NCBI GenBank assembly: GCA_902578525.1
Contig: CACHDJ010000004.1
Location: forward strand, 1 to 60,023
Reading direction: 5' to 3'
Origin: an uncultured Pelagibacteraceae bacterium
GTDB lineage: Bacteria; Pseudomonadota; Alphaproteobacteria; Pelagibacterales; Pelagibacteraceae
DNA: 60,023 nt
Shown here one piece after another: positions 31,987 to 43,091 of this stretch. Under the pieces are notes generated by a model. That model did not search any database. It was not told the DNA's origin and saw only the letters and a program-made list of their open reading frames with translations. Numbering within the stretch: the stretch's first letter is position 1; the number at the start of each line of letters is the position of its first letter. Both the position numbers and the translations under genes were made by a program.

Positions 31987-31989
31987 TAA

Positions 31990-32427
31990 ATGATATCTAA
32001 AGAAAAACCGTACGTGTTATTTGTTGCTGAAGTAATTTATTCTGAAATTTCAAAAATAAAGAAAAATAATAAGACTTTTTCTAATATAGATGCAATTGAT
32101 AATTTTATTGGCTCTAAAATCTATAAAGAGATAAGCAGTGGTAAATTTCATGATAAATGGTTTGAAAAATTGAAAAAAGATAATTTTATTGATCAAAATA
32201 CAAAAAAAAAAATCCCAGAGGAAACAATTAGATTATTAAAAGTACAAAAAGACATGATGATTAAACAATTAATTCAATTCCCAAATTTGTATTATGCAAA
32301 AAGTCACTTCCCATTAGAAATTTCTCAAAGAGCTTTTGATCACCTATGGAGAATGTGTGAAAGTTATGAACTATGGTGTAAGGAAACTAAACAAGAAAAT
32401 TTAGTTATTTTGAATATTACTGATTAA
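31990..32427 (+). CDS. Hypothetical protein, 145 residues
   Basis: This soluble protein is rich in Lys and Ile with no signal peptide or membrane helix. I do not recognise a family. Predicted helices fill most of it, and the C-terminal half has aromatic and histidine-bearing segments, FPNLYYAKSHFPLEISQRAF and DHLWRMCESYELWC, which are conserved-looking. The gene starts 3 bases after the racemase and is likely co-transcribed. Its end overlaps the convergent gene at 32417 by 11 bases. Confidence 0.7.
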   Translation: MISKEKPYVLFVAEVIYSEISKIKKNNKTFSNIDAIDNFIGSKIYKEISSGKFHDKWFEKLKKDNFIDQNTKKKIPEETIRLLKVQKDMMIKQLIQFPNLYYAKSHFPLEISQRAFDHLWRMCESYELWCKETKQENLVILNITD

Positions 32428-32815
32428 TCTTTATTTTAACTATTTTTGTTTTTGCAATTCTAATTCTTTTTTCAACTAGCTGAATAAAATCTTTATCCAG
32501 ATCTTCTTTTTTATTTTGTTGTACTATTTTTTCATGAGCAATTTTTACTCTCATCTCAACTAAATTTTTAAAATCTTCATTAAAATAATTTTTTTTTTGT
32601 TGCTTTTCCACTTCCTGTTTAACGTAAGCTAGAGAGTTTTTTCCTGTCTTATTTTTTATTTCCTGATCAATTAGGAGTTGGGCAGTTGCTTTATAAACAT
32701 TTCCAGATGATGCTATCGTAATTCCTGGACCTACTAAAGCAGAAAAAGGCAAAAATCCTGTTGTAAACATAAACAGTGATAACACTAAGCCAATTTTTAC
32801 AAATCTCTTAAACAT
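32417..32815 (-). CDS. Small exported protein with an internal repeat
   Basis: This 132-residue protein begins with a hydrophobic signal-like stretch, FVKIGLVLSLFMFTTGFLPF, and continues with a small nonpolar region. Two similar segments follow: NEDFKNLVEMRVKIAHEKIV near 78-97 and DKDFIQLVEKRIRIAKTKIV near 107-126, so the C-terminal half is an internal duplication of about 25 residues, forming charged helices. The family is unknown. The stop overlaps the convergent gene at 31990 by 11 bases. A membrane- or wall-associated coiled protein is possible. Confidence 0.7.
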   Translation of the reverse strand: MFKRFVKIGLVLSLFMFTTGFLPFSALVGPGITIASSGNVYKATAQLLIDQEIKNKTGKNSLAYVKQEVEKQQKKNYFNEDFKNLVEMRVKIAHEKIVQQNKKEDLDKDFIQLVEKRIRIAKTKIVKIKINQ

Positions 32816-32918
32816 CGCGTAACTTTAGGTGATTTGTTAACACAGCTCAATAACTATTTAGTTCAAATTAGGTTTAATAATATACAAATAAACAATACTT
32901 TTAGTTTATAAATCTCAA

Positions 32919-33767
32919 ATGGTAAGAATATTTCCTTTTATATTTATTATACTTTGGTCATCGGCTTTCATAACTACTAAGCCATTAATTGATAATAGTG
33001 ATCCATTTTCAGCTCTTGCTTTTAGATTTTCAATAGTAACAGCTGGTTTTTTTATATTTTCTCTTTATTCAAAACAAAACATCTTTGTTAGCAAAAAAAA
33101 TTTTTTTGAATCTTTTTTTAGTGGAGTTCTTTTCCATGGACTATATTTAGGTGGAGTTTTCTTCTCAATTTCAAAAGGAATGCCCACAGGTATTGCGGCA
33201 CTTATTGTCACCCTTCAACCAATTTTAACTAATGCTTTAAGCGGTCCAATATTAAATGAAAAAGTAACTATTAGACAATGGGTTGGGGTTCTACTTGGCT
33301 TTTCTGGAGCAGCTATAGTTCTTGGTTTAGATATTGGTTCAAATATTCCAGTGATTGGTTTAGTTGCAACAGTAATAGCTTTAATAGCAATTACATCCTC
33401 AACGATTTGGCAAAAAAAACTCAGCAGTAACTTACCATTGTCAGTAAGTAACATGTATCAAGCTTTAGGAGGCGTAGTATTTCATATTATAATCATAATT
33501 TTTTTTGCGAAACCTTATATAAATTTTTCACAAACATTTTTAATCGCTATGAGCCATCAAATATTTTTAGTTTCATTTGGTGCTTTCACAATATTGATGT
33601 ATTTAATTAAAAACAATTCAGCTAGCAAAACTGTTTCGATATTTTTTTTAATTCCAGCTACATCTGCTTTAATGGCTTGGCTTTTTTTAAATGAAAGTTT
33701 AACTAATTTAGATCTTTTAGGTTTTTTAATAACTTCAATAGGTGTTTATATTGCAACGCGAGATTGA
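32919..33767 (+). CDS. EamA/DMT family transporter
   Basis: This 282-residue inner-membrane protein has ten predicted helices in two EamA halves. The N-terminal FIILWSSAFITTKPLIDNSD and the second-half start ATVIALIAITSSTIWQKKLS with the closing LGFLITSIGVYIATRD are typical. Members export amino acids or other metabolites. The gene is separated by 9 bases from the convergent soxG stop. No SD is obvious. The substrate is unknown. Confidence 0.9.
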   Translation: MVRIFPFIFIILWSSAFITTKPLIDNSDPFSALAFRFSIVTAGFFIFSLYSKQNIFVSKKNFFESFFSGVLFHGLYLGGVFFSISKGMPTGIAALIVTLQPILTNALSGPILNEKVTIRQWVGVLLGFSGAAIVLGLDIGSNIPVIGLVATVIALIAITSSTIWQKKLSSNLPLSVSNMYQALGGVVFHIIIIIFFAKPYINFSQTFLIAMSHQIFLVSFGAFTILMYLIKNNSASKTVSIFFLIPATSALMAWLFLNESLTNLDLLGFLITSIGVYIATRD

Positions 33768-33776
33768 GAAAAATTA

Positions 33777-34364
33777 TTAAATTGAATTATAACCAAACTC
33801 TAAAGATGCGTCCGTTAGAGAATGATACAAAGATTCTCCAAAACTTCTAAGTACAAATATTCTTACTTTGTCAGGATTATCATTTAAAATATCAACAGTA
33901 AAAGCTATACCATTGTAATTTGAATTTATTGAATTATTTTTTTTAATAATATCAAAATTAAAAGGACAACCCTTCTTTAAAACTTCTTTAGTATTTTGTC
34001 CCTCTATTTCAATTATAGCTCTTGAGTGTGATAAATCAGTAACAGCAAAATCTGTTTTTTCAAATGTTTTAAAGATATCTTTTAATAAATCTTTTTTCGT
34101 TGAAACCAAAAGCCAATTTTTTGGTCCATTCCATAAAATTCTCGTATCTTTATTATTTGATACACTTAAAGGATCATTCTCTAATTTTAACCCATCAATA
34201 TTATTACCTTTAATTAAAACCTTAGAGTTCTTATACTGAACTATTTGAACTATTAATAAATTTTTTATCTCAGAAATTTTTAAAAGATCATTTTGATTTT
34301 TGTCTTCATGGTCTCCAAACTTACCTAATGTGTGAACATTTGCTAAAGCTGATATTAAATTCAT
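33777..34364 (-). CDS. soxG: Sarcosine oxidase gamma subunit family
   Basis: This 195-residue protein is the gamma subunit of a heterotetrameric sarcosine oxidase type enzyme. It belongs to the SoxG part of the GcvT-like fold, with [14 protein letters not shown] near 78-91 and [20 protein letters not shown] near 112-131. The start overlaps the soxA stop by 4 bases. The gene order is B, D, A, G. N-methylglutamate dehydrogenase (MgdABCD) has the same subunit make-up, so it could be the mgdD equivalent. Confidence 0.9.
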   Translation of the reverse strand: MNLISALANVHTLGKFGDHEDKNQNDLLKISEIKNLLIVQIVQYKNSKVLIKGNNIDGLKLENDPLSVSNNKDTRILWNGPKNWLLVSTKKDLLKDIFKTFEKTDFAVTDLSHSRAIIEIEGQNTKEVLKKGCPFNFDIIKKNNSINSNYNGIAFTVDILNDNPDKVRIFVLRSFGESLYHSLTDASLEFGYNSI

Positions 34365-37357
34365 GATCTCACTCTTTCACCTTTTGGATCAACATAATGT
34401 GAAGAAACTATTTGAACTGGAATTACTTTGTTCTTAAGGGGTGACATTACAAATAATTTTTCACCAATCATGTTTTTTCCATCTTTTAATATTGCTAAAG
34501 AAAATGGATTATCATGTTCAACACTCCAACAAGAAGCTGAAATATAGCCTAATTTTGGATTTGGTAATGGTGCATTTGAATCTTTAACTAAATGAGATCC
34601 TTCAGGAATACTTGTTTTTTTATCTAAAGGAACAACACCAACAATTTTTTGTCTATCTTCCGCAGTAAATGCTTCTCTAGTTAATGATCTCTTGCCTATA
34701 AAATCTTTCTTTTTACTTAACAAACCCTCTAGAGAATTGTCATAAGGTATTGTTCTTCCATCAAGTTCTGATCCTGCAACATGTCCCATTTCAATTCTAA
34801 GTGTTGATAGTGCTTCTGTTCCATAAGGCTGAATCTTAAATTCTTGACCAAATTCAATAATCTTTTCCCACATAAAGTTTCCATTATCAGACTCAACATT
34901 CACTTCATATGCAAGTTCGCCAGAGAAGGAAATTCTAAAAATTCTAGCTTTGACTCCAAATAAATCTCCTTCCAAATAACCCATAAAAGGTAAGCCTTCA
35001 TTTGATACGTCAGAATTTGGAAACAATTTTTGTAACAAATCTCTAGACTTAGGTCCAGCAATTGCTGCCCCTGCCCATTGTTCTGTTGTTGAAACTACAT
35101 TTACATTTAACTCTGGCCATACTAATTGTAAATAATATTCCAAATGCGATAAAACATTCGCAGCTTGAGCAGTAGTAGTTGTCATATGATAATGATTTTC
35201 AGAAATTCTTGTGGTCGTTCCATCATCCAAAACAATTCCATCTTCTCTCAACATCACACCATATCTAGCTTTACCTACAGGTAATTTTAACCATGCATTT
35301 GTGTAAACCCTGTTTAGTAATTCAGCAGCATCAGGTCCTTTAATATCTATTTTGCCTAATGTAGTTACATCACAAACTCCTACATTTGTTCTCACATTTT
35401 TGGCCTCTCTTTTTGATGCTTCAAATAAATTTTCTTTACCTTGTTTATAATACCTGGGTCTCAACCACACACCAGCATCAACAAAAACTGCGTTGTTTTT
35501 TTCATGCCAAGAGTGCATAGGAGATTTTCTTGTTGGTTTTGAGTGCTTTCCAACTTCTCTTCCAACAATTGCACCAATTGAAATTGGTGAATATGGTGGT
35601 CTAAAAGTAGTGTGGCCTACAGCTGGGACGACTTTATTTTCAATTTTTGATACTAATTGTAAACCATTAAGATTACTTGTCTTACCTTGATCAGTAGCCA
35701 TACCAAGAGTAGTATATCTTTTCACATGTTCAATAGACCTATATCCCTCTTTAAGAGCAATCTCTATATCGGAAACTGCAACGTCATTTTGAAAGTCTAA
35801 AAATCGCTTATAATTTTTTCCCTTTGGTAATGGTACACACCAAAACTTATCATGTACTGCAGACTTCTTCTCAACAACATTAGGAAAAGAAACTTTATTC
35901 TCATTATTTGTAATTTTTTTTGATAATAGATTTCCCTTCTCAAATGAGTCTTTTAAAGTTTCTTCTAAAGTGTAAATCCCATTTGCAGCACCCAAAGTTT
36001 TTTCATTTTGTTTGGATATACCAGGAACAAATGCATCAATATCTTTGTTGAACTTTGTTTTATTTCCAGATTGGGATGCCAAATGAATTGTAGGTGTCCA
36101 AAAGCCAGAGACACAAATACAATCACACTCTATATTTTCAATTGATCCAAGTTTCTCTTTGTCATCTGAAATTTTAGCAATGTCAGCTGATTTTACTTTT
36201 TTATATCCCTTAGCAGCTACAACCACGTATGAATTTTTAATATTGATATTCATATTTTTTGCTTCTTCAATAATTTCTGATTGGGGCTCTTTTCTTGTAT
36301 CTAAAATTATTGGATCAATACCATTCTTTTTAAATTCAATTGCTGTTTCATAACCACTATCATTATTTGTAAAGACAAGTGGTTTTTTTCCAACTAATAC
36401 TCCATAAACTTTTAGGTATTCCTTGGCAGCTGAAGACAACATTACACCTGGAGTATCATTATTGCCAAATACAATCGGTCTTTCTATTGACCCTGATGAA
36501 ATTAATACTTCTTTTGCTCTAATATACCAAAGTCTCTGCTTTGGATGAAATTTTTTTGTTTTTGGTAAATGGTCACTTATTCTTTCAGACATCACCAACA
36601 TATTATGATCATAATAACCAAAAACTTGTGATCTGTTTTTTACAGTAACATTAGGCATTTCTTTTAGTTCTGAAATGATACTATCTGCCCACTCTTTACC
36701 TGATTGATTACCAATATTTACTTCGCTTGTTAATAAAGTTCCTCCAAATCGTGATTTATCCTCTGCCAGAATAACTTTGGCACCATTTTTTGCAGCTGAG
36801 TAAGCGCTTGCTAATCCCGAAGGACCTGAGCCTGTGATTAACAGATCACAATATTCATATTTATGCTCATATCTTTCTTTATCGTGTTTTATAGATGCTG
36901 TACCTAAACCAGCAGCTTTTCTTATAAACGGTTCATAAATTTTATACCAAAAACTTTTTGGCCACATAAAAGTCTTGTAATAAAAACCAGCTGGAAGAAA
37001 TATCTTTAATAAATTGTTTATAGCTCCCACATCAAAATTTACACTCGGCCAACAATTAACGCTTTTTGCTTCTAGACCCTCAAAAAGTTCTTGTTCAGTA
37101 GCTTTTATATTCGGTTCTGTTTCACCATTTCTATATAATTGAACTATTGCATAAGGCTCATCAACTCCAGCTCCAAAAAAACCTCTTGGTCTATGATATT
37201 TAAAACTTCTTCCAATTAGATGAACTCCATTTGCTATTAATGCAGATGCAAGAGTATCTCCCTCAAAACCAAAATAATTTTTACCATTAAATTTAAAAGA
37301 AATTTTTTTATCTCTATTTATTAATCCACCACTCTCTAATCTGAAGCTTTGCGTCAT
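34361..37357 (-). CDS. soxA: Sarcosine oxidase alpha subunit family
   Basis: This 998-residue subunit has an N-terminal ferredoxin-like domain ([20 protein letters not shown]), then [19 protein letters not shown], a dinucleotide-binding domain ([20 protein letters not shown] near 173-192), and a C-terminal GcvT-like tetrahydrofolate domain with [19 protein letters not shown]. It takes up the methyl group as 5,10-methylene-THF. It overlaps both neighbours by 4 bases. The nearby fhs gene fits use of the folate product. Sarcosine or N-methylglutamate could be the substrate. Confidence 0.93.
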   Translation of the reverse strand: MTQSFRLESGGLINRDKKISFKFNGKNYFGFEGDTLASALIANGVHLIGRSFKYHRPRGFFGAGVDEPYAIVQLYRNGETEPNIKATEQELFEGLEAKSVNCWPSVNFDVGAINNLLKIFLPAGFYYKTFMWPKSFWYKIYEPFIRKAAGLGTASIKHDKERYEHKYEYCDLLITGSGPSGLASAYSAAKNGAKVILAEDKSRFGGTLLTSEVNIGNQSGKEWADSIISELKEMPNVTVKNRSQVFGYYDHNMLVMSERISDHLPKTKKFHPKQRLWYIRAKEVLISSGSIERPIVFGNNDTPGVMLSSAAKEYLKVYGVLVGKKPLVFTNNDSGYETAIEFKKNGIDPIILDTRKEPQSEIIEEAKNMNINIKNSYVVVAAKGYKKVKSADIAKISDDKEKLGSIENIECDCICVSGFWTPTIHLASQSGNKTKFNKDIDAFVPGISKQNEKTLGAANGIYTLEETLKDSFEKGNLLSKKITNNENKVSFPNVVEKKSAVHDKFWCVPLPKGKNYKRFLDFQNDVAVSDIEIALKEGYRSIEHVKRYTTLGMATDQGKTSNLNGLQLVSKIENKVVPAVGHTTFRPPYSPISIGAIVGREVGKHSKPTRKSPMHSWHEKNNAVFVDAGVWLRPRYYKQGKENLFEASKREAKNVRTNVGVCDVTTLGKIDIKGPDAAELLNRVYTNAWLKLPVGKARYGVMLREDGIVLDDGTTTRISENHYHMTTTTAQAANVLSHLEYYLQLVWPELNVNVVSTTEQWAGAAIAGPKSRDLLQKLFPNSDVSNEGLPFMGYLEGDLFGVKARIFRISFSGELAYEVNVESDNGNFMWEKIIEFGQEFKIQPYGTEALSTLRIEMGHVAGSELDGRTIPYDNSLEGLLSKKKDFIGKRSLTREAFTAEDRQKIVGVVPLDKKTSIPEGSHLVKDSNAPLPNPKLGYISASCWSVEHDNPFSLAILKDGKNMIGEKLFVMSPLKNKVIPVQIVSSHYVDPKGERVRS

Positions 37358-37626
37358 AATGAGATTTCTTCGTTTGCTTTAAGAGTGTTGAAAATTTCGT
37401 GAGTAGAAGTGTCTCGTTCAACTTTTATCCATTGTCTACAACCTGACACGTGTTGCCATAACTCCCAATGTTTTCCTCTTAAACTTTTTCTATTGTAAAC
37501 AAAATTATCCCAGTCTTTATCGGATACATCTTTACCTAATTCTGGTCTTTTAATGCTGGCATCACCCCCATATGAAAATTCATTTTGCGATCTCATTCCA
37601 CAATGTGGACATTTTATATAGAGCAT
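37354..37626 (-). CDS. soxD: Sarcosine oxidase delta subunit family
   Basis: This 90-residue subunit binds zinc: CPHCG at 6-10 and the HVSGC region near 60-64 give the expected Cys and His ligands. The segment EFSYGGDASIKRPEL near 16-30 and the ending WIKVERDTSTHEIF match SoxD. It has a 4-base overlap with soxA, and soxB ends immediately before its start. The length is typical. Confidence 0.93.
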   Translation of the reverse strand: MLYIKCPHCGMRSQNEFSYGGDASIKRPELGKDVSDKDWDNFVYNRKSLRGKHWELWQHVSGCRQWIKVERDTSTHEIFNTLKANEEISL

Positions 37627-38883
37627 TTATGAAATCCAAGTTTTCGTGCCGAGTCCCTTTTCATCAAGTAAGTGACCAGTATTAAATCTATTTAAACTAT
37701 ATCCTGAATTTAATTCATGAACTCTATCTTGAGCAATAGTATGAGCAAATGTCCATCCAGATGCAGGTGTCGCTTTAAATCCACCATAACACCAACCACA
37801 GTTCAAATACAAACCTTCAATGTGAGTTTTGTCTATTATTGGAGAACCATCCATTGACATATCCATTATTCCTCCCCAAGTTCTTAACATTTTTAATTTA
37901 CTCAAGAACGGCATCATTGCAATTCCTTCAGTAAGAACATGTTGAAGTGTTGGAAGATTACCTCTTTGTGCATAACTATTGTAGCCGTCCAGATCACCAC
38001 CCATAACCATTTCTCCTTTATCGGACTGGCTTATATAAAAATGTCCAGCACCAAAAGTAACTACTTTATCTAAAACTGGTTTTACTGGCTCAGATACACA
38101 TGCTTGTAGTAGATGAGTCTCAATTGGTAATGTCATATTTAATTTTTCAGCTAAAATATTTGTACTGCCTGCAACACATAATCCTATTTTTTTTGCTTTG
38201 ATGTCTCCTCGAGAAGTTCTTACTCCATTAATTTTTCCTGCAGACACATCAAAACCAATTACTTCACAATTTTGAATTATGTCTACACCCATATCATCTG
38301 CTTGACGTGCATAACCCCATGCAACTGCATCGTGTCTAGCCGTTCCTGCACTAGGCTGCATTAGTCCTCCGAAGATTGGGAATCTGACATTCTCAGAAAA
38401 ATCAGCCATAGGAATAATTTCTTTCACCTCTTCCCTATTCAAAAGTACTGCATCAATTCCATTTAATCTCATCGAATTCCCTCTTCGAGCATAAGTGTTC
38501 ATTTGTGCATCTGAGTGAGCAAGATTTATTATTCCTCTTGGAGAAAACATTACATTGTAGTTTAAATCTTGACTCATTCTTCTCCAAAGATCCATTCCAA
38601 ATTCACTAAACAATGCATTGTCATCATGCATATAATTTGATCTAATAATTGTAGTGTTTCGACCGACGTTACCTCCACCAATCCAACCTTTTTCGATTAT
38701 AGCAACATTAGTAATATTGTGTTCTTTTGCTAAGTAATATGCAGTTGCTAAACCGTGACCGCCGCCACCAATAATAACAACATCATACTCTTTTTTTGGC
38801 GTTGGATCTTTCCAGGCTAAATCCCAATTTTTATGATTTGAAAGGGCATTTTTAATAAGACTAAAAACTGAATATTTTTGCAT
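37627..38883 (-). CDS. soxB: Sarcosine oxidase beta subunit family
   Basis: This 418-residue flavin subunit oxidises the N-methyl amine. The FAD-binding motif is VVIIGGGGHGLATAYYLAKE near 34-53 and the early GNVGRNTTIIRSNY near 72-85 contributes to flavin binding. SGWTFAHTIAQD is near the C-terminal end. It is the first gene of the soxBDAG unit. Its start is divergent from fhs with a 124-base spacer. Dimethylglycine or N-methylglutamate variants of the same family are possible. Confidence 0.92.
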   Translation of the reverse strand: MQKYSVFSLIKNALSNHKNWDLAWKDPTPKKEYDVVIIGGGGHGLATAYYLAKEHNITNVAIIEKGWIGGGNVGRNTTIIRSNYMHDDNALFSEFGMDLWRRMSQDLNYNVMFSPRGIINLAHSDAQMNTYARRGNSMRLNGIDAVLLNREEVKEIIPMADFSENVRFPIFGGLMQPSAGTARHDAVAWGYARQADDMGVDIIQNCEVIGFDVSAGKINGVRTSRGDIKAKKIGLCVAGSTNILAEKLNMTLPIETHLLQACVSEPVKPVLDKVVTFGAGHFYISQSDKGEMVMGGDLDGYNSYAQRGNLPTLQHVLTEGIAMMPFLSKLKMLRTWGGIMDMSMDGSPIIDKTHIEGLYLNCGWCYGGFKATPASGWTFAHTIAQDRVHELNSGYSLNRFNTGHLLDEKGLGTKTWIS

Positions 38884-38956
38884 AATAAAATTTTATAATA
38901 ATCAGTATAAATAGTTCATATTTTTTTTATATATAATTTTTAGATATTTCCAAAGG

Positions 38957-38983
38957 CTCTAAAAAGAGATACTAATCGACCAG
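38957..38983 (+). other. 23S rRNA 3'-end-like fragment in the soxB-fhs spacer
   Basis: GATACTAATCGACCAG at 38968-38983 resembles, from memory, the conserved tail of bacterial 23S rRNA (GGTACTAATCGACCG type). A small stem (CTCT with AGAG around AAAA at 38957-38968) precedes it and a T run follows. The rest of the 124-base spacer is AT-rich with nothing else recognisable. A chance match or a leader element of fhs is equally possible. Confidence 0.2.
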
Positions 38984-39007
38984 TTTTTTATATTTTTATA
39001 ATATTCG

Positions 39008-40693
39008 ATGAGCGACATAAAATCAGATATTCAAATTGCTCGTGAAGCAAAAATGCTTCCAATTAAGGATGTTTTAGCAAAGATAAATGTTCCAGACGAG
39101 AGTTCGGCTTTTAGTCCAATGGGTAGGCATATTGCAAAAGTAAACTTAGAATATTTGAATACATTAAAAGATAAGCCAGATGGTAAATTAATTTTAGTTA
39201 CGGCAATAACTCCAACTCCAGCTGGAGAAGGTAAAACAACTACTTCTGTAGGCCTAAACGATGGGTTAAACAAAATTGGAAAAAAAACTATTGTTTGCTT
39301 GAGAGAACCAAGTCTTGGTCCATCCTTTGGAATGAAAGGTGGTGCTGCAGGTGGAGGATATGCGCAAGTAGTCCCGATGGAGCAAATTAATCTTCACTTC
39401 ACTGGAGATTTTCATGCAATAACATCTGCTCATAATCTTTTATCGGCATTAATTGATAATCACATCTACTGGGGAAATAAATTAAACATAGATTTAAGAA
39501 GAATTGTTTGGAAAAGAGTTATGGATATGAACGACAGAGCTCTAAGATCAATAAATATTAATCTCGGTGGTGTTGCCAATGGTTTCCCAAGGGAAGATGG
39601 TTTTGATATTACGGTTGCTTCTGAGATAATGGCTATCTTTTGTCTTGCTAATAATCTTGAAGATTTAGAAAAAAGGATAGGAAATATTACAGTAGCATAC
39701 ACCCGAGAAAAAAAACCCATCTATGCCAAAGATTTAAATGCTCATGGACCAATGACTGTTCTACTCAAAGAGGCAATTAGACCTAATATTGCACAAACAC
39801 TGGAAAATAATCCTGCAATAATTCATGGTGGGCCATTTGCAAATATTGCACATGGATGTAATTCTGTAATTGCAACTAAAGCTGGATTAAAACTTGCTGA
39901 TTATGTAGTTACTGAAGCGGGTTTTGGCGCAGATTTAGGAGCTGAAAAATTTTTAGACATCAAATGTAGGAAATCAAGTTTAAAACCAAGTTGTGTTGTT
40001 ATAGTAGCAACCATAAGAGCCTTGAAGATGCATGGTGGTGTTGCAAAAGATGATTTAAAAAACGAGAATGTAGATGCACTTAAGAAAGGATTAATAAATC
40101 TTGAAAGGCATATTGAAAATGTAAAAAAATTTGGTTTACCTGTAGCAGTAGCTATAAATCACTTTATAAAAGACACTGATAAAGAGGTAAATGCTTTAGT
40201 TGAGTTTTGTAAAAAGCTAGAGGTTAAAGCAAGTATTTGTAAGCATTGGGCCGATGGTGGCGAAGGAACAAAAGATTTAGCTAAACATGTAATAGATTTG
40301 TGTGAAAAGAATGAGGCTAAATTTAAATTTTTATATGAAAGTAAAACTCCACTTTTCAAAAAAATAGAAATTATAGCAAAAGAAATTTATAGAGCAGATG
40401 AAGTTATCGCAGATACTAAAATCAGAGATCAACTTAAAAACTTTGAAGAAACTGGTTATGGTGAATTACCTATATGTATTGCTAAAACTCAGTATAGTTT
40501 CTCTACAGATCCAAGTTTAAAAGGTGCTCCGACAGGTCATTCATTACAAATTAGGGAGATTAGGCTTTCATCTGGTGCAGAATTTATTGTTGTTGTTTGT
40601 GGAGCAATCATGACAATGCCAGGACTTCCTAGGGTGCCAGCAGCTGACTCCATTAAGCTAAATAAAGCTGGCGATATAGAAGGTCTATTTTAA
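39008..40693 (+). CDS. fhs: Formate-tetrahydrofolate ligase
   Basis: This 561-residue enzyme links formate to tetrahydrofolate with ATP, or runs in reverse to make ATP from 10-formyl-THF. The P-loop is [18 protein letters not shown] near 69-86, followed by [20 protein letters not shown], and [19 protein letters not shown] near 301-319. The length is normal. It is divergent from soxBDAG, which yields methylene-THF, so it plausibly closes the oxidation of methyl groups to formate. It overlaps the convergent gpsA by 4 bases. Confidence 0.96.
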   Translation: MSDIKSDIQIAREAKMLPIKDVLAKINVPDESSAFSPMGRHIAKVNLEYLNTLKDKPDGKLILVTAITPTPAGEGKTTTSVGLNDGLNKIGKKTIVCLREPSLGPSFGMKGGAAGGGYAQVVPMEQINLHFTGDFHAITSAHNLLSALIDNHIYWGNKLNIDLRRIVWKRVMDMNDRALRSININLGGVANGFPREDGFDITVASEIMAIFCLANNLEDLEKRIGNITVAYTREKKPIYAKDLNAHGPMTVLLKEAIRPNIAQTLENNPAIIHGGPFANIAHGCNSVIATKAGLKLADYVVTEAGFGADLGAEKFLDIKCRKSSLKPSCVVIVATIRALKMHGGVAKDDLKNENVDALKKGLINLERHIENVKKFGLPVAVAINHFIKDTDKEVNALVEFCKKLEVKASICKHWADGGEGTKDLAKHVIDLCEKNEAKFKFLYESKTPLFKKIEIIAKEIYRADEVIADTKIRDQLKNFEETGYGELPICIAKTQYSFSTDPSLKGAPTGHSLQIREIRLSSGAEFIVVVCGAIMTMPGLPRVPAADSIKLNKAGDIEGLF

Positions 40694-41652
40694 ACTTTTA
40701 GTTTAAGTTTTTTATTTTCTTTAATTGTTTTAAGTAGATTAATCATTAATGGAATTTTCTTCTTATTAATTTTTTTCAAAATAAATGGTGCAATCTCTTT
40801 TGCAAGTTCTTCTCCTTCAACAGTTTCTTTAGGCATAAATCTTTTTTTTGCATTTTTAAATGTAAATCCTTTTCCCAAGAAACTACCCATTTTACTATTT
40901 CTTCCACCAGCAGCACTGACATATAAATCACCCACCCCAGCAAGCCCTAAGATTGTTTCATCTTTACCTTTGAAATATTTATTTAAATATTTCATTTCAA
41001 GGACTGCTTTTTGAAATAGATTAGATGAGGAATTGAGGCTTTGACCAGCTCCAATTATCATCGAATATATGTTCTTTATTGCTGAACATACCTCTACTCC
41101 GACTACATCTTTGGAGTATTCCGTTAAATAATATTTTGTAGAAATTTTTTTTCCAATAGATTTTGCAATACTAATATTTTTATTTGCTATAATTACACTA
41201 GTTTGATTTTTTCTAGCTAATTCCTTTGCCAAGCAAGGTCCTTTTAGGACTGAAATATTTTTTAAATTATAGTTTTTTTGGAGCTGTTCTGAAATTGTTA
41301 GAATCTTATTCTTTTTTTTCTGAAATTTTAATCCTTTAGTCAAAACCAAAATTGGTGTTTTAATTCTTAAATCTTTTAATTCTTTACCAATAAAATCAAC
41401 ACCTGATAGACTTAAGGCTATTACTATTAAGTCAAAATTTTCTTTCAATAAATTTTTGGAAAATTTTCTAAATTTTAATTGTTTTGGTAATTTTATCTTA
41501 AGAGCAGAATGAAATTTTTTTTTAGAGGATAAGTCTTTAATAAATCTTTTGCTGTAAGGCTCAGTAATTGTCACATTATTTTTATTTTCTAAACTTGGGA
41601 TTGTAAATGCTGAGCCCATTGCCCCACCACCAATAATTAAAATATTTTTCAT
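40690..41652 (-). CDS. gpsA: NAD(P)-dependent glycerol-3-phosphate dehydrogenase
   Basis: This 320-residue enzyme makes sn-glycerol 3-phosphate from dihydroxyacetone phosphate for phospholipids. The NAD motif is [17 protein letters not shown] at 4-20. GPCLAKELA is near 139-147, and the catalytic lysine region [20 protein letters not shown] is near 183-202. [12 protein letters not shown] near 239-250 is also typical. The stop overlaps the fhs stop in a shared TTAA. It is divergent from tmm with a 79-base spacer. Confidence 0.95.
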   Translation of the reverse strand: MKNILIIGGGAMGSAFTIPSLENKNNVTITEPYSKRFIKDLSSKKKFHSALKIKLPKQLKFRKFSKNLLKENFDLIVIALSLSGVDFIGKELKDLRIKTPILVLTKGLKFQKKKNKILTISEQLQKNYNLKNISVLKGPCLAKELARKNQTSVIIANKNISIAKSIGKKISTKYYLTEYSKDVVGVEVCSAIKNIYSMIIGAGQSLNSSSNLFQKAVLEMKYLNKYFKGKDETILGLAGVGDLYVSAAGGRNSKMGSFLGKGFTFKNAKKRFMPKETVEGEELAKEIAPFILKKINKKKIPLMINLLKTIKENKKLKLKV

Positions 41653-41731
41653 AATAGAAATTATTTTATTGTAATTGTCATGATTTTGTTAGTAAAATAC
41701 TTTAAAAAAATTAATTGATGGATACGATTTT

Positions 41732-43072
41732 ATGACAAAAGTAGGAATTATTGGTGCTGGCCCGTGTGGTTTATCAATCTTGAGGTCTTTTGAACAGGCT
41801 GAAAAAAAGGGAGAAAAAATACCAGAAATAGTTTGTTTTGAAAAACAAGAAGATTGGGGAGGGCTTTGGAATTATAGCTGGAGAACAGGCTCTGATCAAT
41901 ATGGAGATCCAGTTCACAATAGTATGTATCGATATTTATGGTCTAATGGACCAAAAGAATGTTTGGAATTTGCAGACTACTCTTTTGATGAACATTTTGG
42001 AAAACCAATTCCTTCTTTTCCTCCAAGGGAAGTTCTTTACGATTATATTGTTGGAAGAGTAAGCAAAGGAAATTTAAAAGATAAAATTAAGTTTAACACT
42101 AGAGTTACTAATACAATTTATAAAAATAATAAATTTGAAGTTAGCTATCAGGATAAAGCTAACAATAAAATTTTAACAGAAAGTTTTGATTATATAGTTG
42201 TTTCTTCAGGTCATTTTTCTGTACCGTTTATCCCTGAGTACAAAGGTATGAATTCTTTTCCTGGAAGAATAATGCATTCACATGATTTTAGAGATGCTGA
42301 AGAATTCAGAGGTAAAGATGTTATCGTACTTGGAAGTAGCTACTCTGCTGAGGATGTTGCTTTACAATGTAACAAGTATGGAGCTCAAAGTGTTACTATT
42401 GGATACCGACATAACCCTATGGGATTTAAATGGCCAAAAGGTATGAAAGAAGTTCATTATTTAGACAGACTTGAAGGAAAAAAAGCAATCTTTAAAGATG
42501 GAACAGAGCAAAATGCGGATGTAATAATTTTATGTACTGGGTATTTACATCATTTTCCCTTTTTAGAAGAAAGTTTAAAATTAAAAACTCATAACAGATT
42601 ATATCCACCAAAATTATACAAAGGGGTTGTGTGGCAAGATAATCATAAACTTTTTTATTTGGGTATGCAGGATCAATTTCATACTTTTAATATGTTTGAT
42701 TGCCAAGCTTGGTACGCAAGAGATGTAATAATGAATAAGATTAAAATACCTAATGGTAAACAAGTAGATGAAGATATCAATAAATGGGTCGCAATGGAGG
42801 AAAAATTAGAAAATCCAGACCAAATGATAGACTTTCAAACAGAATATACAAAAGAACTTCATGAAATGTCTGATTACCCCAAAATTGATTTCGAATTGAT
42901 TAGAAAGCATTTTAAAGAATGGGAGCATCATAAAGTTGAGGATATTCTTACTTACAGAAATAAATCATTTTCATCACCAGTTACGGGGTCTGTTGCTCCA
43001 ATACATCATACTCAGTGGGATAAAGCGATGGATGACTCAATGAAAACGTTTTTAGATCAACCTACAAAATAA
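41732..43072 (+). CDS. tmm: Trimethylamine/dimethyl sulfide monooxygenase
   Basis: This 446-residue flavin monooxygenase oxidises trimethylamine to TMAO and, as shown for bacterial Tmm, dimethyl sulfide to DMSO. The FAD motif is GIIGAGPCGLSIL at 5-17. The FMO signature FxGxxxHxxxF is F176, G178, H182 and F186. The NADPH motif is VLGSSYSAEDVA near 199-210. The segments WNYSWRTGSDQYGDPVHNSM and YLGMQDQFHTFNMFD match the Tmm subgroup. It is 19 bases upstream of the dddK-type DMSP lyase. Confidence 0.93.
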   Translation: MTKVGIIGAGPCGLSILRSFEQAEKKGEKIPEIVCFEKQEDWGGLWNYSWRTGSDQYGDPVHNSMYRYLWSNGPKECLEFADYSFDEHFGKPIPSFPPREVLYDYIVGRVSKGNLKDKIKFNTRVTNTIYKNNKFEVSYQDKANNKILTESFDYIVVSSGHFSVPFIPEYKGMNSFPGRIMHSHDFRDAEEFRGKDVIVLGSSYSAEDVALQCNKYGAQSVTIGYRHNPMGFKWPKGMKEVHYLDRLEGKKAIFKDGTEQNADVIILCTGYLHHFPFLEESLKLKTHNRLYPPKLYKGVVWQDNHKLFYLGMQDQFHTFNMFDCQAWYARDVIMNKIKIPNGKQVDEDINKWVAMEEKLENPDQMIDFQTEYTKELHEMSDYPKIDFELIRKHFKEWEHHKVEDILTYRNKSFSSPVTGSVAPIHHTQWDKAMDDSMKTFLDQPTK

Positions 43073-43091
43073 TTTGTTGTAAGGAATTTAC

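Noticed and set aside
38884-39007. Folate, SAM or glycine riboswitch before fhs
   Set aside because: No conserved core of these classes could be recognised; only a small stem and a 23S-like string are present.
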